From Trichomonas tenax (lineage: Eukaryota; Parabasalia; Trichomonadida; Trichomonadidae): DNA of 36,078 nucleotides. The stretch spans positions 1 through 36,078 of the forward strand of contig JALKBU010000512.1 in assembly GCA_023091735.1 (NCBI GenBank), read 5' to 3'. The position numbers and the translations under genes are program-made. Shown piece after piece: positions 25,954-35,434 of this stretch. The notes beneath the pieces are model-generated. The model was given only the letters and a program-made list of their open reading frames with translations, was not told where the DNA came from and ran no database searches. Position 1 is the first letter of the stretch, and every line of letters starts with the position of its first letter.

Positions 25954-26444
25954 TCACAAATTCATTGATAATCCATATAAATATGTTACTTTTTGGATGC
26001 CAAATTTATTAAGTGATATCTGGAAACATGATATAGATTCATTATACATTACATTGATTTTCCTTATAATTTCTGGACTTAAATTATTATCTTGCAATAA
26101 CTAATTCATTTAATTTAATTGAAAATTCAATCTATTCTTCAAAATTCCATTTGTAATAAAAATGCGCTTGCAAATCGAAATTGTTACTTAGAGTTTCAAT
26201 TGCATGAGTTGATTCAAATAATTAATAAAATAATATATAATTTTAACATATTCAGGAATAAACCTAAGGATAGATAATAGGTGAAGTTCTGAATTAAATT
26301 CGATAATCTTCGCTTTTAGAACGAATTATATCAAAATATGATTTTTGGAGAAAACGATAAATAAGCGTGAAAATATCTATATAAACTCATCGCAGTCCAT
26401 TTTCATACTAAACAAGCTTTTTGGAAAAAAATTATTTTTTATTG
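25954..26444. other. AT-rich intergenic spacer
   Basis: No coding or RNA signal recognised. Possible initiators for the BTB gene are TCATCGCAG (about 26388) and TCATACTAAAC (about 26403), both about 40-55 bases before the ATG. Confidence 0.45.
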
Positions 26445-27149
26445 ATGACGACTCCTCCTTGGCAAAATCAGTTGATAGAGATAAAATCGCGCGAAGGCGT
26501 CGTTGCAAAGGTCTTTGCGCCTCTAATGAAGTTCAGATGGGCTTTATTCGCGAAAAGCCAAACTCAAGCTTTGAAAAAACTCTCTGTTTTGCCAACAAAC
26601 ACAGTTCAAACAATTCTTGAGCATTTATATGGAAACACACCAGTTTCTAGAACAAATTTGCCAGCTTTTAAAACATGCAAAATTATCGAAATGCTTCCTT
26701 TCGACTCTACATACCAAAGAGACTTGTTAAACTTACTCCACGACACCAATTCGTGCGATTTTGAGCTAATCGCGGAAAACGGAGAAATGACACTCCCTAT
26801 ACACAAATATATTCTCGCTACACGAAGCCAATACTTCCGAAACCTCTTCAGAGAGGACCCAAACGTCAAAAGCATAAAGATGGAGAAAATGAATGGCGAC
26901 GCTTTGACGATGTGGGCTGAATATATTTATACAGGCGATTTTAATTTCACTTCTGCTGTTGGTTTGGTTGAATTAATCGGATCTGCTACACAGTATGGGC
27001 TGAGAGATCCGGCGGAAATAGATTATTTAGCGATATCGTCGCTTCGCCAAAATTTAACTTCCGAAAATGCTGCAGCTGTCAGGGATAGGGCAACAGAGCT
27101 ATGCTATCCGGACATTGTTTCGTTATCAGCATCCATCGCTCTTGAATAA
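26445..27149 (+). CDS. BTB/POZ domain protein
   Basis: 234 residues from the first in-frame ATG (26445); the frame is open to a TTG 24 bases earlier. The second half (about 104-190) is a recognisable BTB domain: CDFELIAENGEMTLPIHKYIL, ATRSQYFRNLFRE, then MWAEYIYTGDF. The first 95 residues (IEIKSREGVVAKVFAPLMKF, LPTNTVQTILEHLYGN) look like a second, degenerate BTB-type fold with a similar strand-helix order, so this may be a tandem BTB protein. No BACK, kelch or ankyrin part follows; the protein ends soon after a helical segment. BTB proteins commonly act as Cullin-3 adaptors or dimerisation modules. The precise role is unknown. Confidence 0.75.
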   Translation: MTTPPWQNQLIEIKSREGVVAKVFAPLMKFRWALFAKSQTQALKKLSVLPTNTVQTILEHLYGNTPVSRTNLPAFKTCKIIEMLPFDSTYQRDLLNLLHDTNSCDFELIAENGEMTLPIHKYILATRSQYFRNLFREDPNVKSIKMEKMNGDALTMWAEYIYTGDFNFTSAVGLVELIGSATQYGLRDPAEIDYLAISSLRQNLTSENAAAVRDRATELCYPDIVSLSASIALE

Positions 27150-27693
27150 AATTCAAAAATATGTCTTTCCTTGTGTTTAACTTATAAAATATAACTAATT
27201 CACACCTAGTCTATGAAATCATCAATCATTATTTCATTAGTTTGGCAATTTATTCCACAATTTCTAAAAATATATTATGAGTTTAGGGGAAAATATGTCG
27301 GTTCTAGAATTGACAAAATTAGGAAAATCATTGACTTAAGGTTAATTTTTGAAAGAAGTTCAATGAGTTCTCTTAAATAAATCCATTTGTAAAAAAAATT
27401 CAAAATCAATGTAAAAAATTCAACTTCTCTGATTAAGAATATTCACAGATGCTTCTATAGATTACATATCATAATATTCTCATTTGTTTGAAATGAATTA
27501 ATTGGAAATTGAAGTAATTTTGTTAGAAAGAGTTATTCTCTTTACGATAGTAGTCATCTTTATGGATACATTCGAATGCAATATTAAATAATTGTTTAAA
27601 ATCATTTCTTGCAGATTGACAAATTGTCATTCAAAAAAAGGAGATAACCTCGTCAGCTCAAACTGTCCAAAATATCATTATTGCCACAATAAT
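27150..27693. other. AT-rich intergenic spacer
   Basis: No gene recognised. TTGACAAATTGTCATTC (about 27616-27631) is an inverted pair of the TGACA core, and TCATTATTGCC (about 27676) lies 15-20 bases before the Myb ATG; either could be its initiator. Confidence 0.5.
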
Positions 27694-28233
27694 ATGAGCA
27701 ACCAAACGCAATCTATTTCCGAAATGGACCGTTACCCACACATATTCAAGAACAACTGGACACGCGAAGAAGACTCAATATTGATATCTATTGTTAAGAA
27801 AAATGGACCATCGAGATGGGACTTCATTTTTCGATCAATTCCAGTAAGGAATGGAAGGCAGTGCAGTGAAAGATGGCTCTCTGTCCTGGCACCTGATGTT
27901 TGCCATCAACCATGGACAACAGAAGAAGATATGACTAAAATAGAAATGCACGAAAAGATCGGAAATCATTGGAGCTCAATTGCTAAAAGTTTGCCTGGAA
28001 AGACTCCTATTATGATAAAGAACAGATTTAAACTTTTGTGCCGTAGAGAACGTTCTTCTGCGCAGAATGATTATGATTCGAGTGATGAAAATAATGAAAA
28101 AATAGAAATTGAACCTAAAGTTCAAGAGCCAAAAACTGAATCTAACGCTCCTCTTTTTAATCAACCTTCATTGTTTTCTTTAGATTTTTCAAAAATTGAA
28201 GAAGAACTTTTGAATATTGCAAGAAGTGAATAA
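27694..28233 (+). CDS. R2R3 Myb-type DNA-binding protein
   Basis: 179 residues from the ATG at 27694. The frame is open upstream to a TTG at 27592, but that part has no Met and looks non-coding. Two Myb repeats follow each other: R2 from W22 (NWTREEDSILISIVKK, SRWDFIF, RNGRQCSERW) and R3 from about residue 70 (PWTTEEDMTKIEMHEKIG, HWSSIAKSL, KTPIMIKNRF). Conserved tryptophans are mostly present, with F or I replacing some as in many trichomonad Mybs. The acidic C-terminus (about 125-179) may be an activation region. In Trichomonas, Myb proteins regulate genes through promoter boxes, so this is a likely transcription factor. Confidence 0.9.
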   Translation: MSNQTQSISEMDRYPHIFKNNWTREEDSILISIVKKNGPSRWDFIFRSIPVRNGRQCSERWLSVLAPDVCHQPWTTEEDMTKIEMHEKIGNHWSSIAKSLPGKTPIMIKNRFKLLCRRERSSAQNDYDSSDENNEKIEIEPKVQEPKTESNAPLFNQPSLFSLDFSKIEEELLNIARSE

Positions 28234-28347
28234 ATCAATAATAATGAGGAAAGTATCTTTCGCTTCTGTGACGAGGACTTTTTCAGTGTAAACTTTGAAG
28301 ATGCAATTGCTTATTAAATCATAAACTCTGTGTTGTATATAACCCTA

Positions 28348-28398
28348 TTTAACCTTATATTGTCAGTTTTTCATCAAAATATGGCAAATATATTTGAG
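28348..28398 (+). repeat. Extra partial 5' end of the repeat element
   Basis: A 51-base piece of the element's left end stands just before copy 3. It runs from TTTAACCTTATATTGTCAG to GCAAATATATTTGAG and then breaks off; copy 3's own left end restarts at ATGTCAGTTTTCATAAAAATG (28402). This extra piece is not identical to the young copies: it has five Ts where they have four and reads CATCAAAATATGGCAAAT, so it carries an in-frame ATG before the ANIFE peptide. It opens a 14-codon frame ending in TAA. Confidence 0.75.
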
Positions 28399-28427
28399 AA
28401 GATGTCAGTTTTCATAAAAATGTAAAT

Positions 28428-29420
28428 GTGGCGCATATACTCAAAGCTTGGTCCGATTTCTACGATTCTCCTTATTATTTAGAATCAAAACACAAAACTA
28501 ATGAACGCATTGCAAGTTCTTCATCAAGTTATTTCGTTTCGTTCTGCGACTTTTCAAGGATTGATAACCGCGCGATTTCAATTAGTACAACAATTTCATC
28601 TACAAATCTTCTGACCGAAGACAGCATCTTCTCAGAATGCTCTAATACCGAAAAAGGAGGATCACTTCTTTTCGAGAGTGAAGGTCGATGTGTCGAACAT
28701 CGAATTTGCAGCTACAAATCTAAAATCAGCAACAATGATTATGGAAAAGGTGGGTGTTATTGTTTTGTTGATGTTTCAGAAACATTTGAAAACAAAATCA
28801 TTGATTCATCCATTGTTTTGTCAGGTGATGTAAGTGGTCAAGGATATGCGAATTTATATATCAAGAATGGTGCATTCAATATTTCATCAATCAACGAATC
28901 ATCTGCATATACATATAGATGTTGCATTATTTTTGTTGATCGAATTGATTCAGCCTCAATTATTCGATCATCAACATTCGTAAACAACAAACATACTCAT
29001 ATTGGTTTTTCTCCATCTCTGTTTTGTGGAACTTCATCATCTGTTCATCTTGATATTGAATCATGCAATTACATCAACAATTCAGGATATCAAGAATTTA
29101 TATTTTGTAGAGATTTAACCACATTTATCAAACAATGCATCTTTCAGAATAACACATATACAGCATATACATTTTGTGGTAGTGTCACTGCCTCAGAATG
29201 CTATTTTGACGAATATAAAGGCGGCGCAGCAATACAAAATACACTCACAGAAGCAACATATCTTCAACTTTCTCATTTTTCGACATACAAATGTTTTGCA
29301 ATTCATCCTCTTCTATTTTCCCAACCAACCCCAGAAATCACACAAATCATCCGATTTGACTACAAATTTTGTTTATTTGAAAAAGTCTTTTTTGTTTATC
29401 AATTGATTGTATTAAAATAA
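28428..29420 (+). CDS. Repeat-family protein, copy 3 (no ATG in frame)
   Basis: 330 open codons from GTG, no ATG in frame. It differs from copy 1 at the extreme N-terminus (AHILKAW for ANIFEGW), at a few scattered sites, and in the central block, where NKHTHIGFSPSLF replaces NKHSFSVSSPSLF and TAYTFCGSVT replaces TKNTFYGNIT. The YQEFIFCRDLTTFIKQCIF stretch is identical to copy 1 while CGTSSSVHLDIES matches copy 2, so the central block is a mosaic. It lies 171 bases before, and in the same direction as, the coiled-coil gene. Confidence 0.6.
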   Translation: MAHILKAWSDFYDSPYYLESKHKTNERIASSSSSYFVSFCDFSRIDNRAISISTTISSTNLLTEDSIFSECSNTEKGGSLLFESEGRCVEHRICSYKSKISNNDYGKGGCYCFVDVSETFENKIIDSSIVLSGDVSGQGYANLYIKNGAFNISSINESSAYTYRCCIIFVDRIDSASIIRSSTFVNNKHTHIGFSPSLFCGTSSSVHLDIESCNYINNSGYQEFIFCRDLTTFIKQCIFQNNTYTAYTFCGSVTASECYFDEYKGGAAIQNTLTEATYLQLSHFSTYKCFAIHPLLFSQPTPEITQIIRFDYKFCLFEKVFFVYQLIVLK

Positions 29421-29565
29421 ACACCACACTTATATATACTACCGATAACTCCAAGATAAAAATTGAAAAATAAATTGCATAATTCTTTGAAATTTATCCA
29501 TTATAGAGTCAGTAGATGACATATCTGAAGTCTTTTGACTATAATTCAATGTACGTTTGGAGTAA

Positions 29566-29594
29566 TCATTTTTTAAACGTACATAAAATTCATG
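29566..29594 (+). promoter_or_regulatory. Possible initiator before the coiled-coil gene
   Basis: TCATTTTTTAAACG lies about 25 bases before the ATG at 29592. It is the only TCA-type site with a pyrimidine-rich tail in this short gap. Confidence 0.4.
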
Positions 29595-30407
29595 AAGAGC
29601 AATCAGAACGATTTAACTGTTCTCAAAGCGGAACTTAAGAAAGCAATTAAAGAATGCGACTTCTCGCGTGCGAAGGCACTCGATGCACACATTAAATCGC
29701 TCTCAAAGCAGAAATCTGATTCCGAATTTGAGAAAAAGAAGATGACTTCGAAATTGAAATTCAACATCACGCGTGAATCCATCGGCAAAGAAATAATTCA
29801 ATCGCAAATGAAAGCAAATCAGTCAGAAACAGAAACAATCAAAGCATTTCAGAAACGCTTACTTACACTGAGGGCAGCACATCAAAGAGAGAACCAGGAA
29901 CTCGATGATAAGCTTGCCATTGATTTAGAGAAAGCAAACACAAGGCCAGTCCCAGAAGCAGAAAATATTAAGTCATATGCGCAGAAACAAGCCTCATTAG
30001 GCAATTTTGATGTTGCAGAAGCAGCAATGCAAGAGTATACACAGATTAGAGACCACGTTGTCCAACAGAGAATCGATGATTTAATGAATAAGTTCCATCA
30101 AGATCAAATATTCATTTCCGCAAGGCAGGAAGCACAGATAGCGCATTGCAATGAAAAACTTCAAGTAGCTTTGAAAACAATTCGTGATAATCTTCAAGCG
30201 GAAGTTAACAGAAAGAATGGCGAGTTAAACTCAGTATCTTTGAAACTGGGACTCGGTCCGATCACACAGAAGAGTCAGATAAAGACTTTTCAACTCACGG
30301 CTCAAAATGTTGATATCAATCAAAATTCAACTATTTCGACCGTTAAATCACCTCGCAATAAGTCGCTTGGAAAGACGCTAAAGAGTCCAATGAGAACTCC
30401 AAGATAA
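29592..30407 (+). CDS. Coiled-coil protein with basic proline-directed tail
   Basis: 271 residues from an ATG. I do not recognise the family. Residues 5-230 are almost entirely charged helix with heptad-like spacing (LKAELKKAIKECDFSRAKALDAHIKSL; FQKRLLTLRAAHQRENQELDDKL; MNKFHQDQIFISARQEAQIAHCNEKL). The segment EAENIKSYAQKQASLGNFDVAEAAMQEY looks like a short helical hairpin in which one A-x-x-L-G-x-F-x-x-A pattern recurs twice in the protein (also ECDFSRAKALD). The C-terminal 25 residues are basic with SP/TP sites (KSPRNKSLGKTLKSPMRTPR), possible kinase targets or microtubule contacts. No signal or membrane helix. A structural cytoskeletal role is a guess. Confidence 0.7.
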   Translation: MKSNQNDLTVLKAELKKAIKECDFSRAKALDAHIKSLSKQKSDSEFEKKKMTSKLKFNITRESIGKEIIQSQMKANQSETETIKAFQKRLLTLRAAHQRENQELDDKLAIDLEKANTRPVPEAENIKSYAQKQASLGNFDVAEAAMQEYTQIRDHVVQQRIDDLMNKFHQDQIFISARQEAQIAHCNEKLQVALKTIRDNLQAEVNRKNGELNSVSLKLGLGPITQKSQIKTFQLTAQNVDINQNSTISTVKSPRNKSLGKTLKSPMRTPR

Positions 30408-30470
30408 TTCATTTATTTTGTAATATTGTAATTTTAAAAATTGATTTTTTTGTAATAGAAACATGATATT

Positions 30471-33400
30471 TTATTTTCTTAATGATATTCGACACAAAAT
30501 TTTCTGGAGAGCTAATATTATTTCTGATTTTTCGCGATCTAATAAACTCGATATTGCAGGAAGCATTTCTAGCAAGTGCTCATGTGTTGATTTTGATCCC
30601 TCAACGAACACACTGGGATCTGTGTTTGACTTTTCAACGAATAACAATATTTCAATAATTTCTTCAAAAGACTTCGTATTTCTTAATATCTCTGATATTG
30701 CATCAACAACTAACTTAGTGTAACGTGTTGCGATATCTTTATCGTATTTTTCTGATTGTTGATCTAAATACATTTCCCAAATTGCGAGCATTGGTCTCAT
30801 AAACGGTCTGTACTCGCTGAAGAATAAATCTTGACGTTCTACATCTAATTTCAAGAAGAATTTAGTGATGCAAGCTCCTGTTTTTGGTTTTAACACAATA
30901 TCACTTTTTCCGAATTCAACAATGGAATCAAAGACACTCAAAATCTTCTCATCTGGTATTTTGATATTGTTATCAACAAAATATAATAATAGACGTCTTG
31001 CTCCACTCAAGTGGAATATTTCTTTCGATAAAATAAACAGTTGTGGTAATTCTTCTTGTGGAACTTTTTGTTCGCAAATGTTCGACATTGTTTGAAGAGC
31101 CATATCAGAAAGCGGTTGATTCTTTGGTTGTGCTGCACATGTAATACAGAATTTGTAGACTTCTATTGACATTTCGTCGGACATTGGATAAAGCATTGTG
31201 AGAGATTCGAAGCATTTATGGGCTGTTGGAGGCAAAAACTTTCCGCAATCTAAATCGATCAAAAACATTTTGAATATCTTCAGCCAACGCAACAAAAGAT
31301 CCATATTCATGCTGTCTTTGAGAGCAGGTAATGTATTACGAATAACACGTGACCATGAGCTCCATATGGCGCTGTTAGCATCATATGTTTCGACAGAGAA
31401 TTTGCCAACAGATTCCATTGAGTCCATCAAATAATTATAAACATCGTTTGAGATTTCTTTCGTCAAAAGTATTTCTTCATAGAACTGCAAAGCGAGAGAT
31501 GAAATGTCCCTCTTTGTCACTCTCTTGAAGAAGAGCTCTTCTTGTAAAATGAGACTTCTAATGAATGTGACAGGGAATATCTCGATATGTGAAAACTTTT
31601 GCCACATCGCTCTTGCAATGTGTGCGAGTTCATACAAAACGAGTTGTTCTGTTGCTTCCGTTTCTTGATTTGATTCAGGGACTACATTGAGAATAGGAAT
31701 GAAGCAATCTGTTGGAATGAATTCGACAACATCTTCAGGTAATTGATTGATGTTGCTCATAATCAATGAAAAGAATGTTCTCGCTGCACATAACGCAACA
31801 TCATTTCTCTTATCTTTGATCAATGAAACGAGCCTTGAGAAAATCAACTTCCACATCTCGCTGGACTTCGCCATAGCGATAACAGACCACATAAGCTCGA
31901 AAGCAGAAAGAGCAACATTGATGTCAGTTGTTTGCAAAGCAAATTCGAAGAATAAATTAGTTGAAAGCATTTTCGTTTCGATATCCAAAAGGAACAAAAG
32001 ATCACCGCAAATGATCTGCACACATCTGAAAGACATCGCGAGGATATCTTCTTCATCCTGAAAATTCTTCGGGCCCAAAGCATTAATAAGATTTGGCCAT
32101 CCATGTTTGATTATTGTTCCTTTCTGAGCTAAAATTGTTTTGATTGTGTCAAGAAGAATCGAGCGACCTTCGACTTCGAGTTTTCTTCTTCCAGCAAACA
32201 GCCTTTCGAAGGTTATCAATAGATCGCACTCTGTTTCTTCAGTGAAGTTCTCCTGAAGAAGAGAAAGATAAGTACTCAAAGCAACATTCGTTGATTGATG
32301 ATCATCCATCATTAACAATAAATATCCTTCGAGAGATTGCCAGAGAATGTGGAATCTGTTGTTATTGGAACACAATAACCTGACAATGAACTGCAAAGGC
32401 CATTTCTTTGACTCGCAATTAATTGATAATAATGATAAAACAACTTCGATGATTTGATCATCGTTGAGCTTTGTTGAGAACTCTCCTGATTCTGGGATCC
32501 ATCCAAAACTTATCAAAGCTTGGAATATTTTTCCCCAATTTCCAACAAATGCAGTTGGAACATTCTCTATTAATGTAGTGACTGTTTCGAATGTGCTGTT
32601 CTTAATAGAATCCTGAGATGAGGCTAAGCACGTGCAAAAAGTGCATGATAATGAAACTCTCGCTTCATCGATGTTTAATTCGTTCGCTAACATAATCAAA
32701 AACGTTAAAGATTGAATGCTGAGATAAATACAATCATCAGAAATGAATGGAAGTGAAATTGAAATCATCAGCAATAAATCATTCCATGTTAACTGTATTA
32801 ATTTCTTTATGTTATCGCTTTTAACCTTATATGCAGTCTGTATAAACGAAATTGCAATGTCAATTGGTCCTGATTCGAATAATTCTGGTGGCATAAGTTT
32901 ATTAACGACCTTTGAGTTGATAGAGATTTCGAATTTTCCATTTCCAATGAATGAATCGCAGAATGGTTTCAGATTATGAACAATTGATTGTAATAAATTT
33001 GCATTTCGATCGCAATTACTTAATAACAAAGGAATCGTGTTCAAAGACTTTGTAAACGATATAAGGAAGAACCCCAATGCTCTATCAGCGTTTGCACCTC
33101 TTGGAATTAAATCTGTTAAGAAAGAATTAACAATTATTACAGCTTGCGCTGGCGCCTTTTTAATCATTTCCTCGAAAGTAGCAACAAAGAAGTCAATCGG
33201 TGCTTTCTGTGCAATTGCAATATTAACTGCTTCTTGATATAAATTTGAATAAAAATTAGTATTAACGATATATTGGAGCAAGAAGAAGCCAAAGTCTGTT
33301 TGTATATTCTCTACACGCAACCAAATTGCTTTCTTGTGCTCACATAACTTAATTAAATCGCGATATAATACAAATGCAAGTTTTTCTGTGTGTTTTTCGA

Positions 33401-33983
33401 TAGATTTTGGTATTTCCTCGATAAGCGAAAGAGATATATCGATATCTCGCTTGATTTCCGTCACAATATTCGATTTTGCTTGAAATATCGTGTTATTAAA
33501 TTGCTTTAAGAGTTGCTCTGAAGCAGCACGCGCAGAGGTGCAAACTATCATGTCTGTTGAACTGCTTAAGTTCAAAACAATCGAAAATATCGACTGAACA
33601 GTTGTAGCGCGTAAAATGTGGTCTTGAAAGATAGTTGTTGTTAATTGAATCACTTTAAGCGATGTATTTTGGTCCATTATATGTAAACTCGATTCGATAG
33701 TTCTCACAATTTGAGTTGCAGCATCGTCACGAATAAAATAATTTGATAATAAAACGCAAATTAGGCAAACGAGTGGATTTGCAATCTTTGTGGACTTCTT
33801 GGTCTTGAGAATTTCCGATATTGCTTGTAAAATTGCTGATTTTGTCGAATCAACAGGAATAATGAACTCAGGATCGTTTATTTCCTTTATAGCCGCGTTA
33901 ACAGCATTCCTGACGTTCTCGGGCATCATGAATCCCGAAAATTTTCGTAATTCTTGGTCAAATTCAGTAAAAGATGGATTCAT
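30471..33983 (-). CDS. MON2: Mon2-like Golgi/endosome scaffold (DCB-HUS, HEAT-like)
   Basis: 1170 residues from an ATG at 33983. The N-terminus (EFDQELRKFSGFMMPENVRNAVNAAI) fits the start of the DCB domain of Mon2 and BIG-type Sec7 proteins. The region around residues 100-165 (LKVIQLTTTIFQDHI, QSIFSIVLNLSSS, ARAASEQLLKQF) matches the DCB helix pair in which Mon2 has NNTAAAT-x-x-Q. No Sec7 catalytic domain is present; the rest is helical HEAT-like repeats, as in Mon2. It is shorter than animal Mon2 (about 1700). Mon2 works with the flippase Dopey in trans-Golgi to endosome traffic. Importin or other HEAT proteins are alternatives. It is convergent with the coiled-coil gene, 63 bases apart. Confidence 0.6.
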   Translation of the reverse strand: MNPSFTEFDQELRKFSGFMMPENVRNAVNAAIKEINDPEFIIPVDSTKSAILQAISEILKTKKSTKIANPLVCLICVLLSNYFIRDDAATQIVRTIESSLHIMDQNTSLKVIQLTTTIFQDHILRATTVQSIFSIVLNLSSSTDMIVCTSARAASEQLLKQFNNTIFQAKSNIVTEIKRDIDISLSLIEEIPKSIEKHTEKLAFVLYRDLIKLCEHKKAIWLRVENIQTDFGFFLLQYIVNTNFYSNLYQEAVNIAIAQKAPIDFFVATFEEMIKKAPAQAVIIVNSFLTDLIPRGANADRALGFFLISFTKSLNTIPLLLSNCDRNANLLQSIVHNLKPFCDSFIGNGKFEISINSKVVNKLMPPELFESGPIDIAISFIQTAYKVKSDNIKKLIQLTWNDLLLMISISLPFISDDCIYLSIQSLTFLIMLANELNIDEARVSLSCTFCTCLASSQDSIKNSTFETVTTLIENVPTAFVGNWGKIFQALISFGWIPESGEFSTKLNDDQIIEVVLSLLSINCESKKWPLQFIVRLLCSNNNRFHILWQSLEGYLLLMMDDHQSTNVALSTYLSLLQENFTEETECDLLITFERLFAGRRKLEVEGRSILLDTIKTILAQKGTIIKHGWPNLINALGPKNFQDEEDILAMSFRCVQIICGDLLFLLDIETKMLSTNLFFEFALQTTDINVALSAFELMWSVIAMAKSSEMWKLIFSRLVSLIKDKRNDVALCAARTFFSLIMSNINQLPEDVVEFIPTDCFIPILNVVPESNQETEATEQLVLYELAHIARAMWQKFSHIEIFPVTFIRSLILQEELFFKRVTKRDISSLALQFYEEILLTKEISNDVYNYLMDSMESVGKFSVETYDANSAIWSSWSRVIRNTLPALKDSMNMDLLLRWLKIFKMFLIDLDCGKFLPPTAHKCFESLTMLYPMSDEMSIEVYKFCITCAAQPKNQPLSDMALQTMSNICEQKVPQEELPQLFILSKEIFHLSGARRLLLYFVDNNIKIPDEKILSVFDSIVEFGKSDIVLKPKTGACITKFFLKLDVERQDLFFSEYRPFMRPMLAIWEMYLDQQSEKYDKDIATRYTKLVVDAISEILRNTKSFEEIIEILLFVEKSNTDPSVFVEGSKSTHEHLLEMLPAISSLLDREKSEIILALQKILCRISLRK

Positions 33984-34610
33984 GAAAATAAAATCAAATT
34001 ATCGTGTTTTTTAGATAATGTATCTTTTTATTCGATTTTTGATTTCTGCTTTGTATTTTATACCCAAATTCACCGAAAAATTGACTTTATTTGAATATTA
34101 TTTTTTTGAATGATTCAATTTTATTGAATTGGAGCACAACACTTTAAATATATCTTTTTCATCTTGTGTGCATTTTATATTTCAAAGGAATTTAAACATT
34201 ATAATAAATTTAGTGCGAATATCGTATTTTTGGTTCAACATTGGAATTTAACATTTCTATCATATTTCATATTATATAAAAATCGCTTGGAAACATATTT
34301 AATGTAATAAATTACCATAATATTCATATAATTTAACAAATTCATCAAAATTGATGTTATTTAATGAATAATATCCATTTTACCCAATTTAATTCCATAC
34401 ATATGATATGTTAGTGTAATTCATTTATGAGTCAATCTTCAATAATCATATGAAAGAATTATCAAAATATGAATTCAAATATTAGATTGAATGAACGAAA
34501 CCATATCATATATATATTAAAATATTAATGTTTTGATGTCTTTCTCATGTTCATAATGGAATATCAAAAATGAAAAATCGAAAATTTAGGTTACAGATTT
34601 TATATATGAT
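33984..34610. other. AT-rich intergenic spacer
   Basis: About 630 bases, very AT-rich, no open frame or RNA gene recognised. No clear TCA initiator is visible close before the Mon2-like ATG. Confidence 0.5.
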
Positions 34611-35285
34611 TTATTTCTTGTTCTTCTTTGGTGTAGCTTCCTTCTTTGGTGCTGCTTTCTTCTGTTTTAATGTTGCCTTGAAATCTGGGAACAACATTGG
34701 CTTAAGCTGCTTTCCATTGTATAAGATTCCGTTTTCAACGATATTTTTAGCAATTTCCTCGTTGACAACTTCAACGTTGATTTGACCACTGAAGAATTTT
34801 TCACCACCCTTTCTGTTAGCCTTGCGCATTTCAATGCGGCAGACGGAGCGTGGGTACTGCTGCTTGAAGAGGTCCTGGATGTCATCTAATGTCTCTGTCT
34901 CGTTGAAACCTTCGATGTGGACTGTTCTGTAGGATCTGCGTGGATCAGAGACGAATGGAACGGCAGAGCGGACAATCTTCTCCTCCTTGTTGACTTCTAA
35001 GTGGCGGGAAGCGCTGCATGCGGCAATAACGTCTTCGACTGTCGCGTTGAGCTTCTTCATGCGATTAAATGTGAGGAATGTGTTTATGTCGACGTATCTG
35101 TCTTCGCGTTTGTTGATCGCTTCCTTCATGAAAGAGTCTGATTCGATGTTTGCGTTTGAGAAATAGAACTCCATTTGCTCGCGGATAGATTCTAAGTGCG
35201 GCTCGAGTTCGATCTCTGGCTGCTCTTGCTCGACAATTGGCTCTGTGGAGCCGCAAAATTTGACGAATTTTCGAAGGAAGTCCAT
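34611..35285 (-). CDS. La-type RNA-binding protein
   Basis: 224 residues from an ATG at 35285. Residues about 27-110 form a La motif: IREQMEFYFSNANIESDSFM, then DRYVDINTFLTFNRMKKL with the aromatic residues that hold 3' oligo-U. Residues about 116-200 are an RRM (YRTVHIEGFNETETLDDIQ, then SGQINVEVVNEE). The last 30 residues are a lysine-rich tail (KQKKAAPKKEATPKKNKK). La motif plus RRM plus basic tail is the genuine La (LARP3) plan. La protects and chaperones RNA polymerase III transcripts in the nucleus. The protein is shorter than animal La and lacks a clear second RRM. Confidence 0.9.
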   Translation of the reverse strand: MDFLRKFVKFCGSTEPIVEQEQPEIELEPHLESIREQMEFYFSNANIESDSFMKEAINKREDRYVDINTFLTFNRMKKLNATVEDVIAACSASRHLEVNKEEKIVRSAVPFVSDPRRSYRTVHIEGFNETETLDDIQDLFKQQYPRSVCRIEMRKANRKGGEKFFSGQINVEVVNEEIAKNIVENGILYNGKQLKPMLFPDFKATLKQKKAAPKKEATPKKNKK

Positions 35286-35297
35286 TTACTGCAAAAG

Positions 35298-35313
35298 TGT
35301 CATAAAAGTGACA
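35298..35313 (-). promoter_or_regulatory. Initiator-like pair before the La gene
   Basis: On the minus strand the sequence reads TGTCACTTTTATGACACTTTTGC, with the A of TCA about 24 bases before the ATG. It contains an inverted pair of the TGTCA core, the same arrangement seen upstream of the ABC transporter gene. Confidence 0.55.
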
Positions 35314-35384
35314 GAGCATTTTCAAGCAAATTCCGCCATTGAACAGAAATATTGCTGAACAAAGACACAGAGAACTAGAATTTG

Positions 35385-35416
35385 TTTACTTTAATACAAT
35401 CAAGTGATAAACAAAG
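35385..35416 (-). repeat. Solo 3' end of the repeat element
   Basis: About 32 bases matching the last bases of the repeat (on the plus strand TTTACTTTAATACAATCAAGTGATAAAC) stand 20-30 bases beyond the 3' end of copy 4. It differs from copy 4's own end at several positions, so it is a remnant of another copy. Confidence 0.7.
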
Positions 35417-35434
35417 ATGAACCATTCATATTTT

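Noticed and set aside
27592..27693. Extension of the Myb protein to the upstream TTG
   Set aside because: No ATG in that part, and the extra residues (many C, N, K, H) do not resemble a Myb N-terminus; the TCATTATTGCC initiator lies within it.
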